The notes: generated from the sequence alone by a model not told the origin. A stretch of 64,000 nucleotides of DNA from JBKQHQ01 sp052148715 (GCA_052148715.1 JBKQHQ010000096.1:43200-107199), one strand, 5' to 3'; shown: positions 26,890-36,896, counted from the stretch's first letter. Numbers and translations are program-made.

Positions 26890-29220
26890 TTGCATTCGAG
26901 TTTCTTGTACCCAAGGTTTCGAGCCGTATCCGTGGCGTGGTCCGTCGCGGCACTCGTTGCCCTCGTTCCGGCCGCTGACGCGGCGGTCGCCAAGACTGTC
27001 GAGCACAAGATTCGCGAGCACAAGAGCCCTCAGCACCGCGCCGCGGGAGCCAAGCACGGCAAAAAGAAGACGATTCTCGTTGCCGAGGTCACGGCCAAGA
27101 CGGTGCCGCTGCCGCGCCCGCGGCCGCGCATGATCGGCACGCAGGTCGCGAGTTCCGCCTTCGCAATGGAGGTGGTGACGACGGACGCCCCTCCCGCGGC
27201 GGCGCCATCCGGCCTTGCACCGATGCCCATTCCGGCGGTCCCGCCGATGCCCGCCTCCGCACACCCCGCCCTGGTGTTTGCGGCGGCTGCGACCTCCGTC
27301 ACGCCGCCTGGCGATCTTGCGGCGATGAAGCGCGTGATCGACTTGTCGCGCCACGGCAAGGAGAGCGAAGCCACGGAGGCCGAGCACGGGATGGAGGATC
27401 CGGTCGCCCGCAAGCTCGCCGAATGGATCATCTTGCGCCGCGAGGACAACGGGGTGAGCTTTGACCGGTACGTCGCCTTCCTGACCGCGAATCCAAGCTG
27501 GCCCAGCATCCCGATGCTGCGCCGCAAGGCCGAAGCCGCGCTGTTTGAGGACCATCGCGACGGCGCGACGATCCGCGCCTTCTTTGCCAACGAGAAGCCG
27601 ACCACGGCCAAGGGGAAATTCGCCCTCGCCCGGGCGCTGCTGGCCCAAGGCGATCGGGCCGGCGCCGCGGCTTTTGCGCGCGATGCGTGGCGCAGGGATT
27701 CCTTTTCGCACGATGTCGAAACGACGGCGCTTGCCAACTTCGAGGAGCTGCTGACCAAGGCCGACCACAAGGCCAGAATGGATTGCCAGCTCTACGCCCA
27801 TGAGACCGAGGCCGCGCTGCGCGCGGCGCAACGCCTCGGGCCGACCGAGGTGGCCATTGCCAAAGCCCGCGCCGCGGTCAGCCACAAGTCCGCCAACGTG
27901 CAAGAATTGTTCGACGCGGTTCCGGCCGAGGCGCACAGGGATCCGGGCCTCATCTTCAGCCGGATCGTATGGCTGCATCACAGGGAGGAGTACGGCGAAG
28001 CCGTCCAGCTGATGCTCGCCGCGCCGAACGATCCGGCGCTGATCCACGACACCGATCAATGGTGGGTCGAGCGCCGCCAGCTGGCCCGCAAGCTCCTCGA
28101 CCTCGGCGACGCCAAGACCGCCTATCAGATCGCGCGCGACGCGGCGCCGCCGGCCAAGGAGAACTACCGCGCCGAGCACCAGTTTACGTCAGGCTGGATC
28201 GCATTGCGCTTCCTCAACGATCCAGAGACCGCGCTTGTCCATTTCTCGCACATCGCCGACGGCATCACCAACCCGATCGCGCTCGCACGTGCCGGCTATT
28301 GGCAGGGCCGGGCGGCCGAAGCCTTGGGCCGGACGCACGAGGCGCGCGCCTATTACGAGGCGGCGGCGCGCTACTCCACCGCCTACTATGGTCAGCTCGC
28401 GCGCGGCCGGCTCGGCCTGCCCGAGATCATTCTGCATGCGCCGGCGGAGCCCCCGCCGGAAAAGCACGCGGAGCTCGCCCGCCTCGAAGTGGGGCGTGCC
28501 GTGGAGCTCCTCTACGCACTGAACGAGCGCGATTTCATTCTGCCGTTCATGGTCGATCTCGCCGAGCGCGCCCAGGACATCGGGGCGCTGAGCATGCTCG
28601 CCGAGATCGCCCGCCGCCATGAAGATGCCCGCGCCATGGTGCTGCTCGGCAAGGCCGCCATGGCGCGCGGCCTCGCCTTCGATTTCTACGCCTTTCCCTC
28701 GAGCGGGGTCCCGAACTACAGCCCGGTCGGGCCGAATGTGGAGCGCGCCGTCCTCTACTCGATCATTCGCCAGGAGAGCGAGTTCAATCCGAAGGATTAT
28801 TCGAGCGCCAAGGCGATGGGGCTGATGCAGGTGACGCCCGACGCAGGGCGTTATGTCGCCAGCAAGTTCCACGCGAAATACGACCAGAAACGCTTGATGA
28901 GCGACTTGCCCTACAACCTCGCGATGGGAGCCGCCGAACTCGGCGAGCTGATCCAGGATTATCGCGGCTCCTATATCCTCGCTTTCGTCGGCTACAATGC
29001 CGGGCGCGGACGCGTGCGCGAGTGGGTGGCTCGCTACGGCGATCCTCGCGATCCGAGCGTCGACCCGGTCGACTGGGTCGAGCGCATCCCGTTCTCGGAG
29101 ACGCGCAATTACGTCGAGCGCGTGCTCGAGAACCTGCAGGTCTATCGCACCCGCTTCGGCGGCGGCACCCGCCTCATGATCGACGCCGACATGCGGCGCG
29201 GCACCTCGGCGCAAGATTGA
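26890..29220 (+). CDS. Soluble lytic murein transglycosylase (Slt70-like)
   Basis: Cleaves peptidoglycan glycan strands to 1,6-anhydromuropeptides in the periplasm. The 776-residue product has an N-terminal signal region (VAWSVAALVALVPAADA). A Pro/Ala/Lys-rich linker runs to about residue 140, a long superhelical alpha domain to about 610, and a C-terminal SLT domain follows. In that domain the catalytic glutamate is in SIIRQESEFNPKDYSSAKAM, followed by GLMQVTP and AFVGYNAG. TTG at 26890 is used, with AAGTAGGGACG upstream; a GTG about 14 codons later is also possible. A downstream hydrolase gene follows after 105 bp. Confidence 0.92.
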   Translation: MHSSFLYPRFRAVSVAWSVAALVALVPAADAAVAKTVEHKIREHKSPQHRAAGAKHGKKKTILVAEVTAKTVPLPRPRPRMIGTQVASSAFAMEVVTTDAPPAAAPSGLAPMPIPAVPPMPASAHPALVFAAAATSVTPPGDLAAMKRVIDLSRHGKESEATEAEHGMEDPVARKLAEWIILRREDNGVSFDRYVAFLTANPSWPSIPMLRRKAEAALFEDHRDGATIRAFFANEKPTTAKGKFALARALLAQGDRAGAAAFARDAWRRDSFSHDVETTALANFEELLTKADHKARMDCQLYAHETEAALRAAQRLGPTEVAIAKARAAVSHKSANVQELFDAVPAEAHRDPGLIFSRIVWLHHREEYGEAVQLMLAAPNDPALIHDTDQWWVERRQLARKLLDLGDAKTAYQIARDAAPPAKENYRAEHQFTSGWIALRFLNDPETALVHFSHIADGITNPIALARAGYWQGRAAEALGRTHEARAYYEAAARYSTAYYGQLARGRLGLPEIILHAPAEPPPEKHAELARLEVGRAVELLYALNERDFILPFMVDLAERAQDIGALSMLAEIARRHEDARAMVLLGKAAMARGLAFDFYAFPSSGVPNYSPVGPNVERAVLYSIIRQESEFNPKDYSSAKAMGLMQVTPDAGRYVASKFHAKYDQKRLMSDLPYNLAMGAAELGELIQDYRGSYILAFVGYNAGRGRVREWVARYGDPRDPSVDPVDWVERIPFSETRNYVERVLENLQVYRTRFGGGTRLMIDADMRRGTSAQD

Positions 29221-29325
29221 TCCCGTTGACGCCTTGCGTGGCGGGCGGACTGCGCGCGGCGAACGCCCTGTTGCCATCGGCTCGATCGCAATCCGATAAT
29301 AGCCGCGGTCAAGAGCGGAGAGGAA

Positions 29326-30261
29326 ATGCCCGAGGGTCAGGACGCGCCGGCGTCGGCGGTTGACGCCGTCGAGCCGCGCAGCTTGTTCGTGAACGCGCCG
29401 GACGGGCGCAAGCTGCATGTGCGCTCCTACGGAGAGCGCGGCGTTAACACATTGCCGGCGGTGTGCCTGCCGGGGTTGGCGCGGACCGGGCTTGATTTCG
29501 ATCCGCTGGCGCGGGCGCTGGCCGGCCGCCCCGAGCACCAGCGCCTGGTGCTCGCGCTCGACTATCGCGGACGCGGGCGCTCCGAATACGACCCCGATCC
29601 GCGCAACTACAACGTCGCGGTCGAGATCGCCGATCTGCGAGCGGTACTGACGGCGTGCGGCGTCGAGCGCGCCGTCTTCATCGGCACCTCGCGCGGCGGC
29701 ATTCTCACGATGCTGCTCGCCGCCTCCCACAAGGCGGTCTTTGGCGGCGCCATCCTCAACGACATTGGGCCCCTGATCGAGACCGAAGGCGTGATGCGGA
29801 TCAAGAGCTATGTCGGCAAATTGCCGCGGCCGGACAGTTTTGCGGCTGGAGCCGAGATCTTGCGGGCGCTGTTCGGGGCGCAGTTTCCGCGTCTGACCGG
29901 GCGCGATTGGCTGACCGGCGCGCAGCGCATGTGGGAGAAGCGCAACGGAGCGCTGGTACCGACCTATGACGAAAAGCTTTCAACAACGCTCGACGACGTC
30001 GGTCTCGACAACCCTTTGCCGCCGCTCTGGGACCAATTCGATGCGCTCGCCGGCGTGCCGTTGCTGGTGATCCGCGGCGTCAATTCCGATATTCTGTCGG
30101 AGGTGACGGTCGCCGCCATGCGGGCGCGCCGGCCCGACCTTGCGCTGATCGAGGTGCCCGACCAGGGCCATCCGCCGCTGCTCGCCGAGCCGGACGTCAT
30201 CGACCGGATCGCCGGGTTTTTGGCCGATTGTGATGCGGCTTGCCAGCGCGTCAGGATCTAA
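29326..30261 (+). CDS. Alpha/beta hydrolase
   Basis: 311-residue serine hydrolase of the alpha/beta fold. The nucleophile elbow is FIGTSRGGIL with S122. The oxyanion region PAVCLPGLARTGLDFDPL lies near residue 45, and the likely catalytic histidine is in VPDQGHPPLLAEP near the end. ATG at 29326 has GGAGAGGA two bases upstream. The substrate (ester, lactone or halide) cannot be inferred; no signal peptide, so cytoplasmic. It may be co-transcribed with the transglycosylase. Confidence 0.88.
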   Translation: MPEGQDAPASAVDAVEPRSLFVNAPDGRKLHVRSYGERGVNTLPAVCLPGLARTGLDFDPLARALAGRPEHQRLVLALDYRGRGRSEYDPDPRNYNVAVEIADLRAVLTACGVERAVFIGTSRGGILTMLLAASHKAVFGGAILNDIGPLIETEGVMRIKSYVGKLPRPDSFAAGAEILRALFGAQFPRLTGRDWLTGAQRMWEKRNGALVPTYDEKLSTTLDDVGLDNPLPPLWDQFDALAGVPLLVIRGVNSDILSEVTVAAMRARRPDLALIEVPDQGHPPLLAEPDVIDRIAGFLADCDAACQRVRI

Positions 30262-30311
30262 TCGCCAAGCGATGAGGCGGCAATTACAAAATCGAAGATC
30301 GGCAGGAATGC

Positions 30312-31085
30312 TCAGTGGTTCGGCGCGGCCGGAGCGCCCCAGCCGAAACGATAGTTGATCCCTAACTTAACGACTTGCGCGTTGTCGCGAACATCTTCAG
30401 TGAAAAATCCCGGCGCGTTGGTGAATTTCACGTTCCGCGTGCCGAGGCCCAGATAGTCGTATTCCACCTTTCCGGACCAAGGCCCTTTGAATGAATATTC
30501 GAGGCCTGCACCCAGCGTCCAGCCGCCTCGGGTCTCGGCGGCAGACCCGGCGGACGGCGCGCCCGCGGTCAGGTAGGATTCGTTGACCCAACCGAAGCCG
30601 CCTTTGACGTAGGCAAGTGAACGATCGAACGTCGCGCCGACCCGGCCGGTGACGGTTCCCAGCGCATCGACCTTCGAGGAGCAAGTCTGTGTGGTCCCGG
30701 CAACTTCCGGGAAGCAGCTGGAGCTGCTGCCGGTCAGATTGGCGCCGCTCACGTCGCCTTCGATGCCGAAGACCCACCGTCCGGTCTGGTAATTGATCCC
30801 AACCTGGCCGCCGCCAAGGAGGCCACTGGCGGTGTGCGAGGCGTCCTGGAGCCCAATCGGGCCGACGCCGCCGCTTCCGCTTTTCGTAATATCCTCTAGC
30901 CAAGTCGTATTGGCCCAGCCGCCGCCGACATGGCCCCCAAGGTAGAAGCCGGTCCAGCTCCAGGTCGGCGCGTTCGGCGCTTTGGTGTAAAGAGGCTCCA
31001 ACCCCAGATCAACGGCTCCCGCCGTCGGTCCGAAGCTCAAAGAAAACAGCACCGCCGCCGCCGGCATGAATGCGAGTTTTCTCAT
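30312..31085 (-). CDS. Outer-membrane beta-barrel protein (Omp25/31 type)
   Basis: 257 residues with a signal peptide (MRKLAFMPAAAVLFSLSFGPTAGA) and an 8-strand-type barrel. Hallmarks are WTGFYLGGHVGGGWANTTW at the first strand, VGINYQTGRWVFGIEGDVSG, GGWTLGAGLEYSFKGPWSGK and a terminal KLGINYRFGW. These match the rhizobial porin-family/Omp25-31 surface proteins. A structural or surface-interaction role is likely; transport is unproven. Ends convergently with the hydrolase (50 bp). Confidence 0.87.
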   Translation of the reverse strand: MRKLAFMPAAAVLFSLSFGPTAGAVDLGLEPLYTKAPNAPTWSWTGFYLGGHVGGGWANTTWLEDITKSGSGGVGPIGLQDASHTASGLLGGGQVGINYQTGRWVFGIEGDVSGANLTGSSSSCFPEVAGTTQTCSSKVDALGTVTGRVGATFDRSLAYVKGGFGWVNESYLTAGAPSAGSAAETRGGWTLGAGLEYSFKGPWSGKVEYDYLGLGTRNVKFTNAPGFFTEDVRDNAQVVKLGINYRFGWGAPAAPNH

Positions 31086-31598
31086 AGCCCCAATCTTCTT
31101 CTCCTACGCCTCGGACGCCGGACACAACCTAAGCAATCACCCACACAGAATACTTGCTAAGGTTTAGAAGCTCCCAGACGCAAACTCGTAAGCAGCAATT
31201 CCGCCCTTATAGACCTATATCGATAACCGATTCGAAGCTGTAGCGGGACTGCAACACCGCGGTGCGCAATACGATCCCCGGGGACCTATCCCCAGGCCGT
31301 TCTTGGAACCCCAGGCCCAGCTATCCCGATACGGCCACTGCGAAAGATCACGGCGCAACAGGGTACCGGACGCATCGCTGGTTACTGAGAGGATCTTAGC
31401 ACTGAGTAGCGTACGCGCCGAAACGCAGCTGTCGCCGAGATCGTGAGGGATCGGAGCCCTGCAACCCTTGCGGAAGCGCGATCGCGGCCGGCGACGGTGC
31501 CGGCGCGATCGTAACCCTGAAGCGGGACGCCGGTTCAGCAAGCGAGAATGCGGCCGAGCGCTGACGTCGACCCGGAGATCTTGTCGCCGCAATCGACA
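31086..31598. other. Intergenic region upstream of outer-membrane gene
   Basis: About 510 bp; the first part is AT-richer and probably holds the outer-membrane gene promoter. The remainder may be more decayed sequence of the broken gene that follows, but I cannot assign it. Confidence 0.35.
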
Positions 31599-31821
31599 CC
31601 GCGAGGCGCGAGCCGCCTACGAGAAGGCGCTTTACTTATACGATAAGCTTGGTCAGTGGTTGCCAAGACCGGACGGCGGGCCGAGGCCCTCGCCATCTTG
31701 CGCCGGGGACAGGCCATTGTGTCGCCCCTTGCCGAGCGCGTCGGTCAAGCATTCTGGAAGCAATACGTCACCCACTTGGACAAGGGCATCGCAGCGCTTG
31801 CGCAAGAAGACACTAGACTAA
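31599..31821 (+). pseudogene. Frameshifted remnant of a TPR-type protein C-terminus
   Basis: One frame reads REARAAYEKALYLYDKLG and then leaves the pattern. The next frame picks it up at about 31658 with AKTGRRAEALAILRRGQAIV followed by SPLAERVGQAFWKQ and DKGIAALAQ. Together they look like the end of a TPR protein of the kind fused to signalling or caspase-like domains, split by a frameshift between DKL and AKTG. No start or upstream domain is recognisable. A sequencing error could mimic the frameshift, but the missing N-terminus argues for decay. Confidence 0.45.
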
Positions 31822-32079
31822 TGTTCGCTGGTACGAGGTATTGCGCAACGGGACGCGCGCTGTCGGTCATGGCCTATCTCCCTTCGATGGAAAGTGTAGA
31901 CTCCGAACACCACCACGACACGCAACCTCATCCCTTCCTGCGATCACCAACTTTCGAGTACAGCTCCAGCGGAAGACTGCGCGATCGGTCGCGATTGACG
32001 TCACTTTTCAAAATGATAATGTCCATTTGCGCGCGGAATCACCGGGTGACATTTCAGCAAAACGCCGCGGTGTCCTTGA

Positions 32080-34197
32080 ATGGCTGCTCCAGCACTCATG
32101 CTCAACCGCGCCATTTCCGCCTTCAACTCAGGACGACTCATTGAGGCTGAGGAGCTATGTGAAAGACTCGTCGCCGCCAAACATAACGACCTTGATGCGC
32201 TTCATCTGTTGGCTGTCGTTCAATCAAGGCTGGGCAAAAGAGACAAGGCACTGGTGAGCTACGACCGCGCGCTGAAGGTGCGACCGGACTATGTGGAAGC
32301 GCTGTTCAATCGCGGGGTTACCCTGCATGAGCTGGAGCGGTTCGAGGAAGCGTTGGCGAGCTACGACAGCGCGCTCAAATTGCGCCCGGACTTTGCCGAG
32401 GCACTGTCCAATCGCGGCAATGCCTTGAAAGAGCTGAAGCGGTTTGACGAGGCGCTAGCGAGCTACGACCGCGCGCTCAAAGTGCGGCCGGCCTATCTCG
32501 CGGCGTTGTTCAATCGCGCCAATACCCTGAAAGAGCTGAAGCGGTTTGACGAGGCGCTGGCGAGCTACGACCGCGCGCTCAAATTGCGCCCGGACTTTGC
32601 CGAGGCGCTGTCCAATCGCGGCAATATCCTGCAGGAACTCAAGCTCTTCGATGCGGCGCTGGCCAGCTACGACAGTGCCCTCAAGGTGCGCCCGAACTTT
32701 GCCGAGGCGCTATCCAATCGTGGCAACACCCTGCAGGAACTCAAGCGCTTCGATGAGGCACTGGCGAGCTACGAAAATGCGATCACTCTACAACCCGATC
32801 ATCCCCATGCGTTTAGCGGAATGGCTTTTTCCGCGCTGAACCTCTGTGATTGGACGCGAACAGCGAAATTTCTTGGCGAAATAGAAGCTCATGTTGAGGA
32901 GCAAAAATCAATCGTCTCGCCCTTCGTGTTTCTCGCCTACAGCGGTGATGCGGCTCTGCAGCTAAAATGCGCTCGAACCTACATAGAGAGTAAAATAGCG
33001 AAAGCGCCGCCATCGCTTTCAAACGGGATGGTCAAGCACCGCGACAAGATACGAGTTGCCTATCTATCAGCTGATTTTCGTCGCCATTCCCTCGCATATT
33101 TAACGGCTGAATTGTTTGAGGCCCACGACAGGAGACGCTTTGAGATCTTGGGCATTTCCTTTGGCCCCGACGACGGAAGTGACATGCGCTTGCGCCTTAT
33201 CAATTCATTCGATCAGTTCTTGGACGTGAAGTTGAAAAGCGATCATGATGCGGCGAGGCGGTTGAACGATCTTGACGTTGATATAGCCGTTGATTTGACT
33301 GGCTACACTGCAAATAGCCGACCTGGTATCTTGACTCATCGCCCTGCGCCCATACAAGTGAGCTATATGGGCTATCCAGGAACAATGGGAGCTAAGTTTA
33401 TCGATTATGTAATTGCTGACGGAACGGTTTTGCCGCTTGACCAACAGCCATTTTGGACCGAGAAAATCGTTCACCTTCCGGATTCCTATTGGGTCACTGA
33501 CTCGAAGACGGGTATCTCGCCTCGCGTGTTTATGCATCGGGAGGTTGGATTGCCAGACGAAGGCTTCGTATTTTGCTGTTTTAACAACAGCTATAAAATT
33601 ACTGCCCGCGTGTTCGATGTGTGGATGCGGCTCCTGAGGGCCATCAACGGAAGCGTTCTGTGGCTGTTGCGGGATAATAACGGCGCTGAAACAAACCTTT
33701 GCAAGGAAGCGGCGGCGCGCGGGATCGATCCGGCGCGCCTCGTGTTCGGCAACCGAATGCCGTTGGAGGATCACTTAGCGCGCCATCGGCTAGCCGACCT
33801 TTTCCTGGATACGTTGCCTTGCAATGCCCACACTACAGCAAGTGACGCTCTGTGGGCGGGCCTACCCTTGCTGACGTGCTGCGGAGAATCATTTGCGGGT
33901 CGGGTTGCGGCCAGCTTGCTCAATGCTATCGGCCTTCCTGAACTCGTAACCTCCAACCTTGAGGAATACGAAGCGCTGGCCTTGGAGCTGGCGCGGAACG
34001 CTCCTTTGCTTTCCGGCATCAAGGACAAGCTAGCACGTCATCGCGACACCTACCCGCTCTTCAAAAGCAAACGGTTTACCGGCCACCTCGAAGCGGCCTA
34101 CACCACGATGAGGGAAATATGCCAGCGCGGCGAAAGTCCACGAAGCTTTAGCGTTGCGCCGACGGCAGATGCTGAGGACGACGCCAACACGAGCTGA
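32080..34197 (+). CDS. TPR / O-GlcNAc transferase-like (SPINDLY, GT41) protein
   Basis: 705 residues: TPR repeats over about residues 10-250 followed by a GT41 catalytic region with KIRVAYLSADFRRHSLAYL, RPAPIQVSYMGYPGTMGAKF, FCCFNNSYKITARVF and DTLPCNAHTTASDALWAGLP. GT41 enzymes use UDP-GlcNAc or related donors to glycosylate proteins; bacterial ones modify surface proteins or are uncharacterised. No signal peptide, so cytoplasmic. The catalytic half is visibly AT-richer than flanking genes, suggesting transfer. It is convergent with a paralogue 32 bp away. An ATG six codons later is an alternative start. Confidence 0.88.
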   Translation: MAAPALMLNRAISAFNSGRLIEAEELCERLVAAKHNDLDALHLLAVVQSRLGKRDKALVSYDRALKVRPDYVEALFNRGVTLHELERFEEALASYDSALKLRPDFAEALSNRGNALKELKRFDEALASYDRALKVRPAYLAALFNRANTLKELKRFDEALASYDRALKLRPDFAEALSNRGNILQELKLFDAALASYDSALKVRPNFAEALSNRGNTLQELKRFDEALASYENAITLQPDHPHAFSGMAFSALNLCDWTRTAKFLGEIEAHVEEQKSIVSPFVFLAYSGDAALQLKCARTYIESKIAKAPPSLSNGMVKHRDKIRVAYLSADFRRHSLAYLTAELFEAHDRRRFEILGISFGPDDGSDMRLRLINSFDQFLDVKLKSDHDAARRLNDLDVDIAVDLTGYTANSRPGILTHRPAPIQVSYMGYPGTMGAKFIDYVIADGTVLPLDQQPFWTEKIVHLPDSYWVTDSKTGISPRVFMHREVGLPDEGFVFCCFNNSYKITARVFDVWMRLLRAINGSVLWLLRDNNGAETNLCKEAAARGIDPARLVFGNRMPLEDHLARHRLADLFLDTLPCNAHTTASDALWAGLPLLTCCGESFAGRVAASLLNAIGLPELVTSNLEEYEALALELARNAPLLSGIKDKLARHRDTYPLFKSKRFTGHLEAAYTTMREICQRGESPRSFSVAPTADAEDDANTS
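32248..32757 (+). repeat. Tandem 102-bp TPR-coding repeats (5 units)
   Basis: Five consecutive 34-codon units beginning AL(V/A)SYD and ending in (R/L)F(E/D)(E/A). Several blocks are near-identical at DNA level, for example GAGCTGAAGCGGTTTGACGA in neighbouring units. This indicates recent unit duplication or homogenisation within the gene; a degenerate sixth unit follows. Confidence 0.8.
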
Positions 34198-34229
34198 AGT
34201 TAGATACAGGCGGATACAGTGAACCAGCT

Positions 34230-36668
34230 TCAAGGTCTAAAGCGCCCAAGCTGCTCGACCGCGAAGCTCGCGGGAGATTCGCCGCGCTGCCACGTTTCCC
34301 ACATGGTCGCGTACGCCGCTTCGATGTGGCGTCGAAATCGGTCGGTATCGAAAAGCGGGTGAGTCAATCGGTTCACCTCAAGCTTGCGCCGAATGGATCG
34401 GAGAGTCGGCGGGTCAGTGCCCAGTTTCAAGGCGAGGGCTTCATATTCGTCCAAGCCGTGGGTCACGAGCTCGGGCAATCCCACGGCGTACAGCAAGCTT
34501 GCCGCGACCCGCCCCGCAAAGGCGCTCCCTTCGTTGGTCAGCACCGGAAGGCCCATCCATAGCGCGTCGCTCGCCGTCGCGTGGGCGTTGTAGGGTAGCG
34601 TGTCGAGGAACAGGTCGGCCAGACGGTGGCGCGCCAGGTGGTCGTCATAAAGCGGCAAATGGCCGGCGAACACGAGCCGGTCGGCATCGATGCCGCGCGC
34701 CTGCGCTTCCCTGCGCAGGTTCCGCTCCGTAACGTGGTTGCCGCGTGACAGCCACAACACGCTGCCGTCGACAGCACGCAAGATCCTCATCCACGCACTG
34801 AACACGTCAGGGGTGATCTTCCAGTTGTTGTTGAAGCAACAAAAGACGAAGCCCTGCTCAGGCAGCCCGGCTTCCTGCCGCGATGGCGTCTGTCCCACGA
34901 TATTCCGCTTGGCGTCGTTGACCAGATAGCAGTCCGGCAGGTGGACGATCCTCTCCGTATAGAACCGCTGATGCTCAAACGGCGCCACGGTCTTGTCGGC
35001 GATGATGTAGTCGATGAACTCGGCCCCCGTCGTGCCCGCATAGCCGAGATAGCTCGCCTGAATTGGCGCCGGACGATGCGCTAGAATGCCGGGCCGCGAA
35101 TCCAGGGTGTGTCCCATTAGATCGATAGCAATGTCGACCTGTAGATCGTGCAGGAGCCTGGCGACTTCCTCATCGCTCTTTCGGCGGACATCGCAAAACC
35201 GATCAAACGCGGCGACGACCCGCTTGCGCAGCTCGCTTGCGTCATCCACACCGAATGACACGCCGATGATCTCGAATCGCGAGCGGTCGTGCCGCTCAAA
35301 TAGGCCCGCCATCAGCTGCATCATTGGATGCTGGCGGAAATCTGCCGACAAATAGGCGACCCGCACCTTGTCGTGGCGGCGAGTCGCACTGCGTGACGTC
35401 TCGCCGGTCAACAGTGGCTGCTGAGGCGACGGAACGCTGCTCTCGATGTAGTTCCTGGCACATTGCAGTTGCAGCCCGGGATCATCGCTGTAACCGAGCA
35501 GCACGAAAGGAGGAATGACCGACCTCTTGCCGGAGACGTTTGCCCTCAAATCCGCGGCGATCCGTGCCCGCCGGTCCCAGTTGCAGAGCTTGATCACACA
35601 GTCCGCGGCTCCGCCGAACGCATGCGCATGGTCCGCCTCCGCAGCCACCGCTTGGTCAAAACTTGCCAAAGCCTCATCCAAACGCGCCAGGTCGCGAAGC
35701 GCAGCGCCTCGGTTATGAAAGGCGTCGGCGTAGTCCGGCTTGAGGGCGATCGCCCGATCGTAGCTCCCCAGCGCCTCATCAGGACGCTTGAGCTGCCGAA
35801 GCACAACGCCACGGCTGTTGAGGGTGTCCGCTTGGTCGGGCTTGAGCGCAAGCGCCCGGTCACAGCTTGCCAAAGCCTCATCCAAGCGCTGCAGCTTTCG
35901 AAGCGCATTCCCGCGGTTGTCGAAGGCTTCTGCATAGTCGGGCTTGAGCGTAACGGCCCTGTCGTAGCTCGCCAAGGACTCCTCGACCCGCTGCAGTTCC
36001 CCGAGCGCAACGCCGCGGTTGTTAAAGGCTTCGACGTAATTCGGCTTCAACGCGATGGCTCGATCGTAGCTCGCCAAAGCCTCCTCCGGACGCTTCAGCT
36101 CCCGAAGCGCATTCCCTCGGCTATAAAAGGCTTCCGCGTAATCCGGCTTGAGGGCGATCGCCCGCTCGCAACTGGCCAGCGCCTCCTCCGGACGCTTCAG
36201 CTCCCGAAGCGCAATGCTTCGGTTATTAAAGGCTTCGACGTAATTCGGCTTGAGGGCAATCGCTCGATCGTAGCTCGCCAAAGCCTCCTGCGGACGCTTC
36301 AGCTCCCGAAGCGCATTCCCTCGATTGTTAAAAGCTTCCGGGTAATCCGGCTTGAGGGCGATCGCCCGCTCGCAGCTCGCCAGCGCCTCATCCGGACGCC
36401 GCAGCTGCCACAGCGCATTCGCACGATTGTTGTGCGCGACCGCAACCCTAGGATTTATCTGCAAGGCAACGTCGATTTGGCCGACCGCCTCTGCGTGGTT
36501 GCCGCGTTGGGCGTAGATGATCCCTAACAGATGCAGGCAATCGAAATGTCTCGGCTGCGCTCGCAAGATCTGCCGATAGATCTGTTCCGCCTCCGCCAAC
36601 CGCCCGGCTTGGTGGAACGTTAGCGCCTGCTTGAAGTCGCCATGGGACGTTGTTGATTGTCCTTCCAT
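34230..36668 (-). CDS. TPR / O-GlcNAc transferase-like (SPINDLY, GT41) protein
   Basis: 812 residues with about ten TPR units (residues roughly 10-370, units starting ALASYDRAIALKP or ALASCERAIALKP) and a GT41 catalytic region. Motifs are KVRVAYLSADFRQHPMMQL, RPAPIQASYLGYAGTTGAEF, FCCFNNNWKITPDVF and DTLPYNAHATASDALWMGLP. It has the same architecture as the convergent gene but more repeats and a GC-rich composition typical of this genome. ATG at 36668 has GAGAAAG upstream; an upstream TTG would add eight residues. Target protein unknown. Confidence 0.88.
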   Translation of the reverse strand: MEGQSTTSHGDFKQALTFHQAGRLAEAEQIYRQILRAQPRHFDCLHLLGIIYAQRGNHAEAVGQIDVALQINPRVAVAHNNRANALWQLRRPDEALASCERAIALKPDYPEAFNNRGNALRELKRPQEALASYDRAIALKPNYVEAFNNRSIALRELKRPEEALASCERAIALKPDYAEAFYSRGNALRELKRPEEALASYDRAIALKPNYVEAFNNRGVALGELQRVEESLASYDRAVTLKPDYAEAFDNRGNALRKLQRLDEALASCDRALALKPDQADTLNSRGVVLRQLKRPDEALGSYDRAIALKPDYADAFHNRGAALRDLARLDEALASFDQAVAAEADHAHAFGGAADCVIKLCNWDRRARIAADLRANVSGKRSVIPPFVLLGYSDDPGLQLQCARNYIESSVPSPQQPLLTGETSRSATRRHDKVRVAYLSADFRQHPMMQLMAGLFERHDRSRFEIIGVSFGVDDASELRKRVVAAFDRFCDVRRKSDEEVARLLHDLQVDIAIDLMGHTLDSRPGILAHRPAPIQASYLGYAGTTGAEFIDYIIADKTVAPFEHQRFYTERIVHLPDCYLVNDAKRNIVGQTPSRQEAGLPEQGFVFCCFNNNWKITPDVFSAWMRILRAVDGSVLWLSRGNHVTERNLRREAQARGIDADRLVFAGHLPLYDDHLARHRLADLFLDTLPYNAHATASDALWMGLPVLTNEGSAFAGRVAASLLYAVGLPELVTHGLDEYEALALKLGTDPPTLRSIRRKLEVNRLTHPLFDTDRFRRHIEAAYATMWETWQRGESPASFAVEQLGRFRP

Positions 36669-36896
36669 GTTCACTTTCTCACCATTCCGCAACGAGTGCT
36701 ACCGCCCGGCTCACCCTGCGCTCAGCGATTTAACTCGACTTGCAACTCGGCGTTTGCGCCATTTGAGGATTTGACCAGTCACATGTCAATCGGCACGCAA
36801 ACGCAGCAACGCGACGCGGCGCATCGGCAAAAGGAAGACGGCGCAACGGGGTACCCCGTGGCGGCGGCTCACAGCACAGAATTGCGACGTCGAGTA

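Noticed and set aside
26698..28179. 493-residue minus-strand ORF opposite the lytic transglycosylase
   Set aside because: Low-complexity Arg/Gly-rich translation without domains; the plus frame has the intact SLT motif set.
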